A DNA stretch of 32,829 nucleotides from contig JAFKES010000089.1 of the NCBI GenBank assembly GCA_017308495.1, positions 1 through 32,829 of the forward strand. The letters are read 5' to 3'. Position 1 is the first letter of the stretch. Each line of letters starts with the position of its first letter. The position numbers and the translations under genes were made by a program. This stretch comes from Afipia sp. (GTDB taxonomy: Bacteria; Pseudomonadota; Alphaproteobacteria; Rhizobiales; Xanthobacteraceae). The notes under the pieces are model-generated. The model was not told the origin of the DNA, did not search any database, and was given only the letters and a program-made list of their open reading frames with translations. Positions 26,231 to 32,829 of this stretch are shown here, one piece after another.

Positions 26231-26700
26231 TTCGCGCTTCCCTGCACGCCCGGCGCCTTCTTCTCGTAGTCGTCCTTCCAGTGGCCGGTCTTCTTCAACT
26301 CGTCGGCCACGGCCTTCGGCATGTAGGTCTCGTCATGCTTGGCGAGTACGGTATCGGCCTTGAACACGCCACTGGCGTCGAGGGTGCCTTCGGTGATCAC
26401 GCCCTGCCCCTCGCGGAACAGGTCGGGCAGGATGCCCTGATAGGCCACCGGCAGGGTGGCGTTGCCGTCGGTGATGTCGAAGCGCACCTTGAGCTGCTCG
26501 CCGCGCACCAGCGAGCCCTCGCGCACCATGCCGCCGAGGCGGAAGCGCTGGCCGGGCTGGATATGCTTTTCCGCCGCCATGGTCGGCGTCGAGAAGAACA
26601 CGATGGAATCGCGCAGCGCGTTGAGCACCAGCGCCGCCGCCACCGCGAGCACCGCGAGCGCGCCTCCGATCAATGTCAACCGCCGCTGCTTGCGCGTCAT
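26227..26700 (-). CDS. ccmE: Haem chaperone CcmE (CycJ)
   Basis: A 157-aa periplasmic haem chaperone anchored by an N-terminal helix (about 8-28). The OB-fold domain contains [12 protein letters not shown] and [14 protein letters not shown]. The haem-binding histidine is H122 in [10 protein letters not shown], with Tyr126 four residues later, the HxxxY pattern of most CcmE proteins. Haem is bound covalently to this histidine before transfer to CcmF. It lies six bases after ccmI and overlaps ccmF by four bases (ATGA), so the whole ccmIEFH unit is one transcript. Confidence 0.97.
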   Translation of the reverse strand: MTRKQRRLTLIGGALAVLAVAAALVLNALRDSIVFFSTPTMAAEKHIQPGQRFRLGGMVREGSLVRGEQLKVRFDITDGNATLPVAYQGILPDLFREGQGVITEGTLDASGVFKADTVLAKHDETYMPKAVADELKKTGHWKDDYEKKAPGVQGSAK

Positions 26701-26706
26701 CGTGAC

Positions 26707-27810
26707 CTACCCATCCAGTCCGAGGCTCTTGAGCCCGTCGTTCAATTGCTGCAACCGGGCGGCGTTGTTGCCGAACGCCGCGCGCGCATCGCCGCGCGCC
26801 GCCTGCGCCTTGTCGCGCTCACCGAGCACCATATAGGCGCGCACCAGCCGCAACCACCCCTCGACGTCATCGCTGTTATCCTTCAGCCGCGCGGCGAGAC
26901 GATCCACCATACCGCGGATCATGGCGTCGCGGTCACCGGCCGGCATATCGCGGGCGGCCGCGGACGCCCCGTCCGGCAATGGCGGCGCGGCGACGCCGAG
27001 GCGGGTCAGCGCGCCCTGCACCAGCGGCCGCCACGGCGCATCGGCCGGCGCAGTCTCCAGCATGGCGCGCCAGATTTTCGCGGCATCATCGCGCCGTCCG
27101 TCCTGCTCGGCGGCGAGCCCGGTGAAATAGCGCGCCTTCACCTCGGTGGGATCCAGCGCCAGGGCGCGGTCGAATTCGGCTTTCGCCTCGGCGGTCACCA
27201 CGCCGCTGGCTGCCCCGGCGATGGCCTCGCCGAGGTCAGCGCGGCGCGAGGCGGTCTCGCCGTTGTAGGTGATGGCGTTGCGCCAGGCGCGCACCGCGTC
27301 GTCATAGCGGCCGGTGCGCGTCAGCACCGGGGCCAGCACCTCCCAGCCGCGGCCATCGGTGGGGTTTTTCTCAAGGTGATTTTCCACCTGCGCGATCAGC
27401 GCTTCCATGGAGGACGTGGCGACCGGCGCGCGGGCGCGTGACGCCAGCGGGACATCGCCCAACAGCGGCGAGCCGAACCGCGCGTAGAGCAGCACCGCGA
27501 GCAGCGGCAGTCCGACCAGCGCCACCACCGACACCGCGCGGCGGAATGTCCGCCCCGCCGCCGGCGCGGCCTCGGCGGACGGGGCCTCCGACGCCGCCAG
27601 CAGGCGGCGACTGATCTCGACGCGCGCCGCCTCTGCTTCCGCCGGGCCGATCAGGCCGAGTCCGGCATCGCGCGTGATCTCGGCGAGCTGATCCTTGTAG
27701 ACCACCGCCTCGCTGCCCTCGCGCGCGCCACCGCTGCCGCGCCCGAGCGGCCACAGCACGGCGAACACCGCGGCGGCGGTCATCAGCGCGAACACGAACC
27801 AGAGTGTCAT
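26707..27810 (-). CDS. ccmI: Cytochrome c maturation TPR protein CcmI (CycH)
   Basis: A 367-aa apocytochrome c chaperone. A membrane helix at the start (MTLWFVFALMTAAAVFAVLWPL) is followed by a cytosolic loop, a second helix near 95-115 (VVALVGLPLLAVLLY) and a periplasmic TPR region (about 140-365; RGWEVLAPVLTRTGRYDDAVRAWRNA, AKARYFTGLAAEQDGR-like repeats, EGWLRLVRAYMVLG). It presents apocytochrome c to CcmF-CcmH. The start at 27810 gives a clean N-terminal helix; an upstream start at 27828 would add six residues. It heads the ccmIEFH operon, with a 12-base motif (27839-27850) shared with the feuP leader just upstream. Confidence 0.93.
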   Translation of the reverse strand: MTLWFVFALMTAAAVFAVLWPLGRGSGGAREGSEAVVYKDQLAEITRDAGLGLIGPAEAEAARVEISRRLLAASEAPSAEAAPAAGRTFRRAVSVVALVGLPLLAVLLYARFGSPLLGDVPLASRARAPVATSSMEALIAQVENHLEKNPTDGRGWEVLAPVLTRTGRYDDAVRAWRNAITYNGETASRRADLGEAIAGAASGVVTAEAKAEFDRALALDPTEVKARYFTGLAAEQDGRRDDAAKIWRAMLETAPADAPWRPLVQGALTRLGVAAPPLPDGASAAARDMPAGDRDAMIRGMVDRLAARLKDNSDDVEGWLRLVRAYMVLGERDKAQAARGDARAAFGNNAARLQQLNDGLKSLGLDG

Positions 27811-27838
27811 TCCAGCGGATTCCGGCAAAACCTGTCCG

Positions 27839-27850
27839 GCCGGGTTACAT
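27839..27850 (-). promoter_or_regulatory. Motif upstream of ccmI identical to one upstream of feuP
   Basis: On the minus strand ATGTAACCCGGC lies 29 bases before the ccmI start; the same 12 bases occur at 31748-31759 before feuP. It contains the GTAACC half-site of the direct repeat described there. A role as FeuP-binding site controlling ccmI is inferred from position only; no second half-site at an 11-base spacing is convincing here. Confidence 0.3.
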
Positions 27851-27985
27851 CACGGCAAGCAGGCGCGCGCAATCGGCTATTCCGACACAGATTCAACGGG
27901 ATTTCGGCCATGCCGGCGCCTCATTTCGCGCGAACGGGAACCGCCGGACCAAAGCAGCGGTAGACACGCGAAACCTTGCGCTGGA

Positions 27986-29452
27986 TCAACCGGCGCGAGA
28001 GGGCTTGAGGGTGGCGGACTGGGAAGGGGAAGGCTTGGAAGGAACGGACTTGGAGGGAGCAGCCACGGCGGTTTCGGCGGCCTTGCGCTCCACCGGCTTG
28101 GCCATGTCGGCGGCCTTGGACATCAGCGTGGCGTAGTCGGGGCCGAACAGCACGTCGCAGAACCGGATCGCGGCCTGCATCTGCATCCGGCGGTAGGCGC
28201 GCACCCGCTCGTCCGGCGTGCGCAGCGATTCAACCAGCGTCTCGGTGGCCTTCTCGACATAGTGCTGCAGTTCGCTGTAGGCGCGCAGCGACACCTCGTT
28301 GATCGCAAGTTCCCCCGCATAGGTGCGGCACACCCCGACGAAATCGATCAACCCGGCGGTCTCCTCCACGTCGGCCTCATCGATGCGGCTGGCCGCGGTC
28401 ACCTCCTTGTCCGGCCCCTGCCGCAGCAGGCGACGCACCCGGCCCGGCACACCGTCGATCTCCGATTGCAGCGCGCCGGAAATCTCGGTGCGGATCGCGG
28501 CGAGCTGGCGGCCCCAGGCGGAATCGGCCCGCACGTCCAGTTCGGAACGCAGGCCGCGCAGGCCGTCATGCAGTGTCTTGAGATGGTTCGCCGTGTCCTT
28601 GAACTGGCCCCGCCGGATATCGGCGCGCAGTTCGCCCGCGACCCGCGACAGGTCGTGGATCGCCATGGTGACGGTGACGCCGTAGGGCGTACCCGCGACG
28701 CGGATTTCGTCGTCGGAGGCAGCGACCGCGATGCCGAGGCGCACGATCTGCCACGGCGCGGCGAGCGGCTGCATCACCAGCGCCAGTGCGAAGGGCAGCA
28801 CCTGCGGCGCCTGCAGCGACGGCAGGTTGAGCGCCTCCATCGCCGATTGGATATGGGAGTCGCCGAACTGCCTGACCTGGGCGGGCAGCATGAGGGCAAG
28901 CTTGTCCAGCGCGTCGCGCGCATTCAGCACCGCGCCGATGGAGACGAGATCCTCGACCACGCTCGGCGCGCCGATGCGGCCGAGGGCGCGCTGGCGCTCG
29001 CCGGCGGCCAGCGTGCCGGTGGCATGGGCGATGGCCTGCGCCGCCGCGAATTGAATGGCGCGCACGGCGCCCGGAATATCGGTGATCTTCGGATCGGCAA
29101 GGGCGGCCTCGAAGGCCGCAACAGCATCGGGACAGCCTTCGCGGCCAAGCCACAGCCACACCGGCGCCAGCGAGGCGCGGCGAATCTGCCCGGGCCGGAT
29201 CGCCCCCGCCCCGTCGGTGAGAAACGGCTCCAGCGCGCGGAACGCCGTGCGCATCGGATCGGCGCTGTGCGGGGCCGCATCCCGGTCCGGGCTGCGGACG
29301 ATGCCACGCAGCTGTTCGAGCACGACGCCGGCCACCGCGACGTCGTCGCCGCGCTCGATGGCGCGCTCGAATTCGCGCATCAGCATCGCCTGCGCCGTCG
29401 GCGGAAGCTGGCCGAGATACTCTCTCAATCGCTCGATCGACGATGGGTTCAT
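27986..29452 (-). CDS. Unknown 488-aa protein between feuQ and ccmI
   Basis: A soluble-looking, mainly helical protein without signal peptide or membrane segment. It begins MNPSSIERLREYLGQLPP with a motif-like TAQAMLMREFERAIERGDD. A long Ala/Leu-rich helical body follows, then a region rich in charged helices (RVAGELRADIRRGQFKDTAN, SEIDGVPGRVRRLL). The last ~35 residues are a Ser/Pro/Lys-rich low-complexity tail (APSKSVPSKPSPSQS). I do not recognise the family. Codon use matches its neighbours and overlapping frames on both strands look like shadows, so it is a real gene. It sits on the same strand between feuQ (103 bp upstream) and ccmI (175 bp downstream), where the published R. leguminosarum feuPQ-cycHJKL locus has, from memory, no equivalent. 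Confidence 0.8.
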   Translation of the reverse strand: MNPSSIERLREYLGQLPPTAQAMLMREFERAIERGDDVAVAGVVLEQLRGIVRSPDRDAAPHSADPMRTAFRALEPFLTDGAGAIRPGQIRRASLAPVWLWLGREGCPDAVAAFEAALADPKITDIPGAVRAIQFAAAQAIAHATGTLAAGERQRALGRIGAPSVVEDLVSIGAVLNARDALDKLALMLPAQVRQFGDSHIQSAMEALNLPSLQAPQVLPFALALVMQPLAAPWQIVRLGIAVAASDDEIRVAGTPYGVTVTMAIHDLSRVAGELRADIRRGQFKDTANHLKTLHDGLRGLRSELDVRADSAWGRQLAAIRTEISGALQSEIDGVPGRVRRLLRQGPDKEVTAASRIDEADVEETAGLIDFVGVCRTYAGELAINEVSLRAYSELQHYVEKATETLVESLRTPDERVRAYRRMQMQAAIRFCDVLFGPDYATLMSKAADMAKPVERKAAETAVAAPSKSVPSKPSPSQSATLKPSRAG

Positions 29453-29555
29453 ACGCCCAAACGCTCACCCTTCGGCCACGCCCCGCGAGGCGCCCATCGG
29501 GCGTTCTAGCGCAGCCGTCGTTAATGCCGGGTTGAAGCGGATGCCGGCGAGGCCG

Positions 29556-31001
29556 CTACACCCCCGGAAGCGCCAGTTCGGCGCGCAGGCCGCCGATCGG
29601 GGCCGCGCCGAGGGTCAGGCTGCCGCCATAGAGCAGCGCCAGATCGGTGACAATGGACAGACCGAGGCCCGAGCCCGGCTTGGTCTCGTCGAGCCGCTGG
29701 CCACGCCGGGCGACCTGGGTGCGCTCCAGCGGCGACAGCCCGGGCCCGTCGTCATCCACGATGATGCGCAGGACCGGGTCCTGCACCCCGCCGGGACCAC
29801 GCTCCGCCAGCACTTCGATAAAGACCCGGTGAGCCGCCCATTTGCAGGCATTGTCCACGAGATTGCCGGTCATCTCCTCGAGGTCCTGACGCTCGCCGCG
29901 AAAGCGGGCGCCGGGCGCGATCTCGGTCTCGATCAGCAGGTCGCGGGCACGGTGGATCTTCTCCATGGTCCGCCCCAGCGCCTCGACCACCGGCCCGACC
30001 TCGGTGATGGTGGCGATGGTCTGCACCCGGGCGGCAATGCGCGCGCGCTCGAGATGGTGCGCGACCTGATTGCGCATGATGCCCGCCTGCTCCAGCACCT
30101 TGGCGGCGAGCGGATCGTTGCCGCTCGCAGTCGCCTCGTTAACGATCACCGACAGCGGCGTCTTGATGGCGTGGGCGAGATTGCCGACATGGGTGCGCGA
30201 GCGCTCGACGATGGCGCGGTTGGCGTCGATCAGCGCGTTGGTCTCGCGCGCCAGCGGCGCGATCTCGCGGGGAAATTCGCCTTCGAGGCGCTCGGCATGG
30301 CCCGAGCGGATGGCGGACAGCGACGCGGAAATGCGCTTGAGCGGCGCGAGGCCATAGCGCACCTGGAACAGCGTGGTCAGCAACAGGCCGATGGACAGCG
30401 CGACGAAAGTGCCAGCGACATAGGTGTTGAAATTCCACACCTCGTCCTCGATCTCTGTGGCGTCGCCCGCCACCTGCGCCAGATATTTGCCGTCGGCGCC
30501 GAGATCGACCTGCCGCTCCACCATGCGCAGGTGCTGGTTTTCCGGCCCCATCACATAGCCGAGACGGACGCCGGACTGGTCGAGTTCGACGCCCTCGTCC
30601 TCGAGTTTCGGCAGCGTCGCGTCCCACAGCGAGCGCGACGCGCGCACCTCCGGCTTGTCGCCGTCGATGCGCGCCATGCGCCAGTACCAGCCCGACAACG
30701 GCAGCTCGAACAGCGGTTCGCCGAGCGACTGCACCGAGCGGTCGCGTGACGGCTCCCGCGCCTTCTCGCTTTTGTCGACCCGCTCGCTTTTTCCGCTCTT
30801 CTCGCTCCTGTCGCCGACATCGTCCGGCTCCGTCGCTTCCGCGATCAGGGTGCGCAGATAGAAATTGAGGCGGCGGTCGAAGGCGCGTTCGGTGGAGCGC
30901 TTGTAGACCGTGGACAGTGCGATGCCGGTGAGGACGAGGATCAGCACCACCCATGCCGTCGCCGACAGGAACAGGCGGGTCGCGAGCGATCTAGCGCGCA
31001 T
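29556..31001 (-). CDS. feuQ: FeuQ-like (PhoQ-type) sensor histidine kinase
   Basis: A 481-aa membrane kinase, partner of the FeuP-like regulator. Helices at about 11-31 and 193-211 flank a ~160-residue periplasmic sensor. A HAMP-like linker (YGLAPLKRISASLSAIRSG) leads to the H-box HVGNLAHAIKTPLSVIVNEA (His277), whose HAIKTP form is typical of PhoQ/FeuQ rather than EnvZ. The ATPase domain has NLVDNACKWA, DDDGPGLS and GSGLGLSIVTDLALLYGG. Residues 60-90 of the sensor are a charged low-complexity insertion (SEKSGKSERVDKSEK). The start overlaps the feuP stop by 11 bases. In rhizobia FeuPQ is linked to cycHJKL, iron uptake and cyclic glucan export; the function here is inferred from that. Confidence 0.88.
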   Translation of the reverse strand: MRARSLATRLFLSATAWVVLILVLTGIALSTVYKRSTERAFDRRLNFYLRTLIAEATEPDDVGDRSEKSGKSERVDKSEKAREPSRDRSVQSLGEPLFELPLSGWYWRMARIDGDKPEVRASRSLWDATLPKLEDEGVELDQSGVRLGYVMGPENQHLRMVERQVDLGADGKYLAQVAGDATEIEDEVWNFNTYVAGTFVALSIGLLLTTLFQVRYGLAPLKRISASLSAIRSGHAERLEGEFPREIAPLARETNALIDANRAIVERSRTHVGNLAHAIKTPLSVIVNEATASGNDPLAAKVLEQAGIMRNQVAHHLERARIAARVQTIATITEVGPVVEALGRTMEKIHRARDLLIETEIAPGARFRGERQDLEEMTGNLVDNACKWAAHRVFIEVLAERGPGGVQDPVLRIIVDDDGPGLSPLERTQVARRGQRLDETKPGSGLGLSIVTDLALLYGGSLTLGAAPIGGLRAELALPGV

Positions 31002-31668
31002 CGGCGGCGGGCGGCGGCGTCAGCAGATAGCCGAGGCCGCGCACGGTCTGGATGATGTCGACGTCGAGTTTCTTGCGGATGCGGCCGACGAAAACTTCAA
31101 TCGTGTTGCTGTCGCGATCGAAGTCCTGATCGTAGAGATGCTCGACCAGTTCGGTACGCGACACCACGCGCCCGGCATGATGCATCAGATAGGCCAGCAG
31201 GCGGTATTCGTGCGAGGTCATCTTGACCGGATTGCCGCCGACGCTGACGCGGCCGGTGCGGGTGTCCAGCATCACCGGCCCGCAGGTCAGTTCGGACTGG
31301 GCGTGGCCTGCGCTCCGCCGCAGCAGCGCGCGAATCCGCGCCAGCACTTCCTCCAGATGGAACGGCTTGGCGACATAATCGTCGGCCCCGGCGTCGAATC
31401 CCTGCACCTTGTCCGACCAGCGGTCGCGCGCGGTCAGGATCAGCACCGGCATGGTGCGCTTGTTGCGCCGCCACGCCTCCAGCACCGAGATGCCGTCCAT
31501 CTTGGGCAGGCCGATATCGAGCACCACCGCGTCGTAGGGCTCGCTGTCGCCGAGGAAATGGCCCTCCTCCCCGTCGAAGGCACGGTCCACCACATAGCCC
31601 GCATCGGTCAGCGCGGTAGTGAGCTGGCGGTTGAGGTCGGGATCGTCTTCGACAACCAGAAGGCGCAA
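30991..31668 (-). CDS. feuP: FeuP-like OmpR-family response regulator
   Basis: A 225-aa regulator. The receiver has the acidic pair in RLLVVEDD, phosphoacceptor Asp51 (YDAVVLDIGLPKMDG), Thr in LILTARD and Lys in DDYVAKPFHLEE. The winged helix includes LTCGPVMLDTRTG, VKMTSHEYRLLAYLMHHAG and NTIEVFVGRIRKKLD. The unusual start is TTG at 31668, placed by the fold (MRLLVVEDD) and by GGAG six bases upstream; no ATG or GTG fits better. A direct repeat in its leader suggests autoregulation. It is followed by feuQ with an 11-base overlap. The name rests on sequence type and the rhizobial feuPQ-cycHJKL gene order. Confidence 0.88.
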   Translation of the reverse strand: MRLLVVEDDPDLNRQLTTALTDAGYVVDRAFDGEEGHFLGDSEPYDAVVLDIGLPKMDGISVLEAWRRNKRTMPVLILTARDRWSDKVQGFDAGADDYVAKPFHLEEVLARIRALLRRSAGHAQSELTCGPVMLDTRTGRVSVGGNPVKMTSHEYRLLAYLMHHAGRVVSRTELVEHLYDQDFDRDSNTIEVFVGRIRKKLDVDIIQTVRGLGYLLTPPPAADAR

Positions 31669-31751
31669 GGGAATCTCCGCGAATGCGAGCGTGCAGACGC
31701 CTTAGATGAACGGCGCGGCGGTGAACCGGCGATGAACGGCGTCCCGCGCCG

Positions 31752-31768
31752 GGTTACATTTTGGTCAC
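31752..31768 (-). promoter_or_regulatory. PhoP-box-like direct repeat before feuP
   Basis: The minus strand reads GTGACC, five bases, GTAACC. The 11-base period (one helical turn) is that of PhoP/OmpR-type boxes, which bind regulator dimers on one face of DNA. It lies 84-100 bases before the feuP start. A further GTCACC copy lies nine bases upstream of GTGACC, making the inverted pair GTCAC-GTTG-GTGAC (31764-31777 on the plus strand). The site fits autoregulation by FeuP. Confidence 0.4.
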
Positions 31769-31832
31769 GTTGGTGACGCGCACGCCGCCCTGTGATGGCC
31801 TAGGCCTAACACGCCGCAACGACAGGCCCAAC

Positions 31833-32048
31833 TCATTTTGCCGCCCCCCAGCCGCACAGGCTTTTTCCGGCGGCGTTGTGCTCCTTGACCTGCGCGATGG
31901 TCTGCGCGCTGTCCGTGCGCGACCAATAGACCGGCTTGAACGAGCCGCAGGCCACCAGCGCCGGATCAATCGCGCCGGAACCCGTCGTCTGACAGGACGC
32001 CAGATGGGTCGCGAGCCAGGTCAGCCCGCACAAGGTCGCGAGCCGCAT
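31833..32048 (-). CDS. Small lipoprotein, candidate outer-membrane spanin (Rz1-like)
   Basis: A 71-aa protein with a lipoprotein signal: MRLATLCGLTWLATHLASC, lipobox LASC, so the mature protein begins at Cys19 with QTTGSG. The mature part is only about 52 residues and ends GKSLCGWGAAK, with two further cysteines. An upstream ATG at 32075 would add nine residues before the signal and seems less likely. The gene starts inside the 3' end of the preceding small membrane-protein gene in another frame, overlapping it by 83 bases, as in phage Rz/Rz1 pairs. With the holin-like gene above it, this suggests a phage lysis cassette. Alternatively it is a plain small lipoprotein. Confidence 0.55.
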   Translation of the reverse strand: MRLATLCGLTWLATHLASCQTTGSGAIDPALVACGSFKPVYWSRTDSAQTIAQVKEHNAAGKSLCGWGAAK

Positions 32049-32205
32049 TGGCCCGCGCGATGGCGTCGGTCGCATCCTGCAATCCTTTCGCGATGGCGTG
32101 CGCCGTTCCGGCGTCCATCCATTGCCGGCCGACCGCGTAGTCCGCGATCAGCCGGATGATGGCGAGCAGTGCCGAGATCCCGCCGATGATGGCGGAGGCG
32201 GTCAT
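31966..32205 (-). CDS. Small membrane protein, candidate inner-membrane spanin
   Basis: A 79-aa protein with one N-terminal membrane helix (about 4-27, IIGGISALLAIIRLIADYAV) and a helical, Ala/Asp/Arg-rich remainder (HAIAKGLQDATDAIARANAARD) that could form the coiled coil expected of an i-spanin. Its ATG follows the holin-like stop directly, and its end overlaps the lipoprotein gene. It is shorter than classical Rz, so the role is inferred from topology and gene order; I do not recognise a specific family. Confidence 0.5.
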   Translation of the reverse strand: MTASAIIGGISALLAIIRLIADYAVGRQWMDAGTAHAIAKGLQDATDAIARANAARDLVRADLARDPSGVLSDDGFRRD

Positions 32206-32388
32206 TCACGCCGCCGTGGCAGTGCGGTTACGGTCCCACACAAACCACCACGCCACCGCGCCGAGCGACAGCAGGCCGCCGATCAGCGTGGTCGAGGTCT
32301 CCTCGGTGAGATAGCCCTTGCCGATCAGCACGCCGCCGGCCGCGTTCAGCACGATGCGCAGCACCTGCTGGATGGAATCCCAGGTCAT
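32206..32388 (-). CDS. Phage holin-like protein (Pam3 gp28 type)
   Basis: A 60-aa protein with two hydrophobic helices (about 8-25 and 33-52) separated by a short turn (KGYLTEETSTT) and a basic tail (WDRNRTATAA). Size, topology and the LRIVLNAAGGVLIGKG and TTLIGGLLSLGAVAWWF segments resemble the small Pam3-gp28 class of putative phage holins, which permeabilise the inner membrane at lysis. Of two in-frame ATGs, 32388 has GGAG (32395-32398) at six bases, whereas 32394 directly abuts it, so 32388 is preferred. It is first in the cassette; no endolysin gene is visible in the window. Confidence 0.6.
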   Translation of the reverse strand: MTWDSIQQVLRIVLNAAGGVLIGKGYLTEETSTTLIGGLLSLGAVAWWFVWDRNRTATAA

Positions 32389-32412
32389 TGTCATCTCCGA
32401 TGATGTGAGGAT

Positions 32413-32430
32413 GCCGGGAGACCGCCCGGC
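32413..32430. other. GC hairpin between holin-like gene and small plus-strand ORF
   Basis: GCCGGG and CCCGGC form a perfect six-pair stem with a six-base loop. It lies in the divergent gap, with no T-run on either side. It could be part of a leader or a terminator for a gene entering from the right; nothing further can be said. Confidence 0.25.
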
Positions 32431-32464
32431 GCGGTAAATTTCAGCCTTTATTGGGGCTTTTCAA

Positions 32465-32596
32465 ATGGATCGGTTCAGACGCGAACGTCGCGCTGATCTT
32501 TGGAAACTCATCGCGGGCATTACCCTCGGGCTGCTCGCTGGAGCTTGCGTGCTCTCAATAATCGGCGGCTCGGCTTATTTGGGTCTGATGCATTGA
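32465..32596 (+). CDS. Possible 43-aa single-helix membrane protein
   Basis: An ATG-to-TGA frame of 43 codons encodes a basic N-terminus (MDRFRRERRADLWK) and one hydrophobic helix (about 14-41, LIAGITLGLLAGACVLSIIGG). The positive-inside pattern suits a small inner-membrane protein. A GGGG stretch about eight bases upstream is a poor ribosome site. It is divergent from the holin-like gene. The composition is not that expected of random shadow sequence, but no family is recognised. Confidence 0.4.
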   Translation: MDRFRRERRADLWKLIAGITLGLLAGACVLSIIGGSAYLGLMH

Positions 32597-32619
32597 CGCA
32601 GCGTGTTGAGTTTGTGCTT

Positions 32620-32826
32620 ATGGCACTTCGTCAGTTATCACCGATCGATATGGATCGAGCCCAGATCAACTGTCCGCCCAAAATCATCGTGCAAAAGCAC
32701 GAGATGGTCTCCTGCAACATCCAGGAGTGCTTGTGGTATTCTCACTGCAAGAAACGTCCCGTTTACGTAAGGAGCGGCAGAAGAAAAACCAGAAAATTCG
32801 ACAGTAAGATTGGTTTCCGGTTCTGA
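32620..32826 (+). CDS. Possible 68-aa cysteine-containing basic protein
   Basis: The frame from ATG 32620 (or GTG 32614) ends with TGA at 32824-32826. It encodes four cysteines (C18, and C32-x4-C37-x4-C42 in SCNIQECLWYSHC) and a very basic tail (RPVYVRSGRRKTRKFDSK). A small metal-binding or DNA-binding protein is conceivable but unproven. The DNA here is visibly less GC-rich than the rest of the window. No good ribosome site is seen and no family is recognised. Confidence 0.35.
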   Translation: MALRQLSPIDMDRAQINCPPKIIVQKHEMVSCNIQECLWYSHCKKRPVYVRSGRRKTRKFDSKIGFRF

Positions 32827-32829
32827 TTG

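Overview
The window is chromosomal DNA from a high-GC alphaproteobacterium, most likely a Hyphomicrobiales member of the Bradyrhizobium / Rhodopseudomonas / Afipia group. The main support is gene order. From about 31.7 kb down to 14.2 kb the genes run feuP-feuQ, one unknown gene, the cytochrome c maturation operon cycHJKL (ccmI-ccmE-ccmF-ccmH), a degP-type protease, a second OmpR/EnvZ-like pair and glnE, with a PleC-type cell-cycle kinase facing them. From memory this layout is conserved in rhizobia.

Region 1 (1-6.7 kb, minus strand) is a probable catabolic operon: a CitE-like lyase, a LigE (beta-etherase)-type glutathione transferase, the TRAP transporter genes dctQ, dctM and dctP, and an unrecognised gene running off the left edge. 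A MocR-type regulator (HTH plus aminotransferase domain) is transcribed divergently and is the obvious candidate regulator. The binding protein closely resembles TakP, so the imported substrate may be a 2-oxo acid or related carboxylate. The pathway itself is not identifiable.

Region 2 (8.1-14.0 kb) holds individual genes: an AhpD-like protein, a zinc-less quinone oxidoreductase, a DHA2-type MFS exporter, a prokaryotic ionotropic-glutamate-receptor-like channel with an unusual selectivity filter, and a CDF metal transporter with an unusually long, triplicated-looking cytosolic tail.

Region 3 (14.0-23.6 kb) has the pleC-like kinase on the plus strand. Its upstream region carries a CtrA-like site and four CcrM (GANTC) sites within 60 bp. 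Its 3' end overlaps glnE tail to tail by 167 bp. On the minus strand degP, a response regulator, a histidine kinase and glnE follow one another; kinase and glnE share an ATGA stop/start.

Region 4 (23.7-31.7 kb) is feuPQ, the unknown 488-aa gene and ccmIEFH (system I haem delivery and ligation to apocytochrome c), with tight or overlapping junctions.

Region 5 (31.8-32.8 kb) looks like a compact phage-type lysis cassette (holin, inner-membrane spanin-like protein, overlapping outer-membrane lipoprotein spanin), then two small plus-strand ORFs, the last in DNA of visibly lower GC. No tRNA, rRNA, CRISPR array or insertion sequence was seen.
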